A DNA stretch of 64,000 bases from Xylophilus sp. Its GTDB lineage: Bacteria; Pseudomonadota; Gammaproteobacteria; Burkholderiales; Burkholderiaceae_C. The stretch lies in assembly GCA_009914555.1 (NCBI GenBank), contig WNDY01000001.1:62001-126000 (forward strand), read 5' to 3'. The notes under the pieces are model-generated. The model ran no database searches, was not told the DNA's origin, and was given only the letters and a program-made list of their open reading frames with translations. Position 1 is the stretch's first letter, and each line of letters begins with the position of its first letter. The translations under genes were made by a program, and so were the position numbers. Of the stretch, positions 61,475-64,000 are shown piece after piece.

Positions 61475-63379
61475 ATGCCCATGCGCGGCACATCCGGACG
61501 GCCCGTCCACCGATTCATTCTGGGCACGTCGTTCATGCTGCATGCCCTGTATGCGGCAGCGGCGATGCCTTTCGAGGTGCACGAGAAATCGATCGACGAG
61601 CTCCAGGCGGCGCAGGCCGCCGGCCAGGTCACCTCACAGGCGCTGGTCCAGGCCTACCTGGACCGCATCCGCGCCTACGACCGGGCCGGACCTGCGCTGA
61701 ACGCCGTGCTGACGCTCAACCCCCACGCCCTCGACGATGCCCGGGCGCTCGACCGCGAACGCGCAGAGCGCGGCCCCCGCGGCCCGCTGCATGGCATCCC
61801 CGTGCTGGTCAAGGACAACTTCGACACCGCCGACATGCCGATCAGCGGCGGCAAGCTCGGCCTGGCCACCCTGCAGCCGGCACGCGATGCCACGGTGGTC
61901 GAGCGGCTGCGCCAGTCGGGCGCGGTGATCCTCGGCAAGACGGCACTGCACGAACTCGCGGCCGGCATCACCACCGTCTCGTCCCTCAGCGGCGCCACGC
62001 GCAACCCCTATGACCTGGGCCGCGTGCCGGGCGGCAGCAGCGGCGGCAGCGCCGCGGCGGTGGCCGCCAGCTTCGCGGCGGCTGGCGTAGGCACCGACAC
62101 CTGCGGCTCGGTCCGCATCCCCGCGGCCAACCAGAACCTGGTCGGCGTGCGGCCCACCATGGGCCTGGTCAGCCGCGCGGGCGTGGTTCCGCTGTCGTCG
62201 TCGCAGGACATCCCCGGGCCGCTTGCGCGGTCGGCGGCCGATGCCGCGCTGCTGCTCGATGCGATGGCAGGCGTCGATCCTGCGGACGGCGCGACCCGTG
62301 CTGCTGCGGGGCAGGCGCAGCCGGGCTACCGCGCCCGGCTGCGGCCCGACGCCCTGCGCGGCGCCCGCATCGGCATGCTCAAGCAGCTGTTCGGCACCGA
62401 TCCGGAGGACGCCGACGTCAACGCCGCGGTGCGCGCCGCCCTCGACGCGATGAAGGCGCTGGGCGCCGAGGTCACCGAGGTCGATCTGCCGCAGCTCGAC
62501 GAGTTGCTGCGCGACACCAGCAGCATCGCCCATGAGTTCAAGTTCCAGCTCGCGGACTACCTCCAGGCCCAGCCGACGGCGCCCCTGCATTCGCTGACCG
62601 AGATCCTCGACAGCGGCTTGGTCCACCAGCAGCTGGAGGCGGTGCTGCGCCTGCGCGACCAGCCGCAGCAGCGCGACACGCCCGAGTACCGGCAGACGCT
62701 GGAGCGGCGCGAGGCCGCGCGCCGGGAGATCCTGGCGACGCTGGCCCGGCTGAAGCTGGACGCGCTGGCCTACCCGCCGCTGCAGCGGCGGCCTGCGCCG
62801 CTGGGCGAGCCCCAGCGCGGCGCGACCTGCCAGCTCAGCGCCACGACCGGCCTGCCGGCGGTCGTGCTGCCCGCCGGCTTCGTGCCCGGCGGCACTCCGG
62901 CCGGCCTGGAGCTGCTGAGCGCACCGTTCACCGAGCCGCAGCTGCTCGGCTATGCCTACGCCTGGGAACAGCAGCGCCATCCGCGCCAGGCGCCCTTCAG
63001 CACGCCGCCGCTGGAGCGGGGCCGCGCGCCAGCGCCGCAGCAGGCTGTGCTGACCGCCCGCGCCGGCGATAAAGCCCGAGCCGTTGTGCAACTGCGCTAT
63101 GACGCGCCGACGGCCACGCTGGTCTATGGCGCGCGCATTGAGGGGCCCGCGGCCGCGGATGTGGTGGCGCTGGTGCTCCAGCGCGGCCGGCAGGGACAGC
63201 CGACCGCCGTGTCGGCCGTGCTGCTGCGTGGCGGCGCCGACCGCGCCGCGGACCGGCTGCCGCTGACCGCGGCCGACCGCGAGGCGCTGGAACGCGGCGA
63301 CCTGTTCGTGCAGCTCGTCACCCGCGCCCGTCCGCTGGGCGGCGGTGCGGTTGCAGTGCGGTTCGACAACGCCCGGTAA
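61475..63379 (+). CDS. Exported amidase (amidase signature family) with C-terminal extra domain
   Basis: Protein of 634 residues. Signal-like N-terminus (FILGTSFMLHALYAAAA). Amidase signature core: HGIPVLVKDNFDTADMPISG (Lys113), RVPGGSSGGSAAAVA (cis Ser) and VGTDTCGSVRIPAANQNLV (Ser nucleophile near 212). From about residue 530 an added beta-rich domain (AVVQLRYDAPTATLVYGARI ... LFVQLVTRARPLGGGAVAVRF) resembles a CHRD-type domain. Hydrolyses an amide in the periplasm; a Bug gene follows 134 bases later and may take up the released acid (inference). Confidence 0.85.
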   Translation: MPMRGTSGRPVHRFILGTSFMLHALYAAAAMPFEVHEKSIDELQAAQAAGQVTSQALVQAYLDRIRAYDRAGPALNAVLTLNPHALDDARALDRERAERGPRGPLHGIPVLVKDNFDTADMPISGGKLGLATLQPARDATVVERLRQSGAVILGKTALHELAAGITTVSSLSGATRNPYDLGRVPGGSSGGSAAAVAASFAAAGVGTDTCGSVRIPAANQNLVGVRPTMGLVSRAGVVPLSSSQDIPGPLARSAADAALLLDAMAGVDPADGATRAAAGQAQPGYRARLRPDALRGARIGMLKQLFGTDPEDADVNAAVRAALDAMKALGAEVTEVDLPQLDELLRDTSSIAHEFKFQLADYLQAQPTAPLHSLTEILDSGLVHQQLEAVLRLRDQPQQRDTPEYRQTLERREAARREILATLARLKLDALAYPPLQRRPAPLGEPQRGATCQLSATTGLPAVVLPAGFVPGGTPAGLELLSAPFTEPQLLGYAYAWEQQRHPRQAPFSTPPLERGRAPAPQQAVLTARAGDKARAVVQLRYDAPTATLVYGARIEGPAAADVVALVLQRGRQGQPTAVSAVLLRGGADRAADRLPLTAADREALERGDLFVQLVTRARPLGGGAVAVRFDNAR

Positions 63380-63391
63380 GCGGCCGGCACT

Positions 63392-63437
63392 GGCGGCAGG
63401 GCGCTATTCCTCCGCGACTACCTCGGCCGCCTTTTTT
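63392..63437 (+). terminator. Possible terminator of the amidase gene
   Basis: GGCGGC (63392-63397) can pair with GCCGCC (63426-63431), followed by six T. The loop is long (28 bases), so the structure is weak unless the inner GCGC part folds too. Confidence 0.38.
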
Positions 63438-63513
63438 CTCTGGCACGCGGCATGCATGCCGGGAATACTGCAACGCACCGACGAACCTCCCTTCCCGCGA
63501 TCCAGGACCTGTG

Positions 63514-64000
63514 ATGACATCCACTTCCCGCCGCCTGCTGCTGGCCTGCCTGTTCGCCTTCACGCTGCCCGCCGCGCATGCCGCCTGGCCCGACCGCCCC
63601 ATCCGCTTCATCGTGCCGGCCGCCGCGGGCGGCGCGCCCGACATCGCCGCGCGCCTCTTCGGCGACCGGCTGGCCGCCAAGCTGGGACAGCCCGTCGTCA
63701 TCGACAACCGGCCGGGCGCGGCCGGCAACATCGGCATGCAGGCCGTGGCGACAGCCACGCCCGACGGCTACACCATCGCCTACGGCAACAACGCCACGCT
63801 GGCCACCAACGAGTTCCTCTTCTCCAAGCTGCCATACGACCCGGCCCGCCTGGTTCCGGTGGCGCAGCTCACCCGCGCTGCCAGCCTGCTGGTGGTCAAC
63901 AACGATTCCCCGGCGAAAACGGTACAGGATCTGGTCCAGCTGGCCAGGCAGAGGCCGGGCGCCATGTCCTTCGGCTCCGGCGGCACCGGCACCTCGGGCC
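63514..64000 (+). CDS. Bug/TctC-family solute-binding receptor, 3' end outside the window
   Basis: The first 162 residues are seen. Signal peptide RRLLLACLFAFTLPAAHA, then RPIRFIVPAAAGGAPDIAARLF and VVIDNRPGAAGNIGMQAVAT are Bug motifs; KTVQDLVQLARQRPG gives the intact version of the stretch broken in the gene at 41597. Likely linked to the amidase upstream. Start at ATG 63514 (a GTG precedes it directly). Confidence 0.9.
   Translation, partial: MTSTSRRLLLACLFAFTLPAAHAAWPDRPIRFIVPAAAGGAPDIAARLFGDRLAAKLGQPVVIDNRPGAAGNIGMQAVATATPDGYTIAYGNNATLATNEFLFSKLPYDPARLVPVAQLTRAASLLVVNNDSPAKTVQDLVQLARQRPGAMSFGSGGTGTSG

Overview
This is a very GC-rich window with tightly packed genes. It points to a betaproteobacterium of the Burkholderiales, most likely Comamonadaceae (Variovorax, Acidovorax or Xylophilus-like). 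The evidence is the number of Bug/TctC solute-binding receptors (six), the BcsP/BcsQ/BcsD type of cellulose operon, minC-minD-minE in that order, a GTP-type PEP carboxykinase, a two-domain glutamine-dependent NAD synthetase, and the many adjacent or divergent LysR regulators. I placed it from gene content alone and cannot name the species. No rRNA, tRNA, CRISPR array or transposase gene was seen.

Layout. 1-16.9 kb: the end of an SGNH hydrolase, then a convergent minus-strand operon for making and probably acetylating cellulose. In transcription order it is bcsD, bcsP, bcsQ, bcsA, bcsB, an outer-membrane barrel gene, bcsZ, a TPR gene, then wssF-, algF-, algI- and algX-like genes. The BcsC function is split over two genes, bcsA carries two in-frame stops ten codons apart, and bcsP changes frame. 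17-20 kb: mnmA with an extra segment, a small acidic protein, and a Tat-exported SMP-30-like protein. 20.2-29.7 kb: a plus-strand catabolic cluster (LysR, tcuA, tcuB, three Bug receptors, a class II aldolase, a pyrone-dicarboxylate-hydrolase-like amidohydrolase and a D-2-hydroxyacid dehydrogenase).

29.7-46.7 kb: pyrF, a thioesterase, two SDRs, an AraC regulator with an MFS exporter, an exported alpha/beta hydrolase translationally coupled to a Bug receptor, and a second catabolic set (amidohydrolase, class III CoA-transferase, CitE-like lyase, dihydrodipicolinate-synthase remnant, Bug receptor with a stop codon). Then come acylphosphatase, an SDR/isochorismatase pair, a DnaQ-like exonuclease and a frameshifted SDR facing a LysR gene. 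46.7-54.9 kb: nadE, a GNAT gene, TetR, universal stress protein, a metallophosphoesterase, and a LysR gene flanked by two small-protein genes that share an upstream inverted repeat. 55-64 kb: pckG, threonine ammonia-lyase, an orphan STN-domain protein, minCDE, an exported amidase and the start of another Bug receptor.

Two signals run through the window. First, several otherwise well-preserved genes carry single lesions: bcsA, bcsP, a Bug receptor, an SDR and a DapA-like gene. Second, short AT-richer patches keep repeating the words ATACTCCTGG, CATACCCC and GGGGTAT, often as inverted repeats. They lie between genes, inside mnmA, inside an araC-type gene, and at the frame change in bcsP. This looks like a small dispersed element and is the least explained feature of the window.
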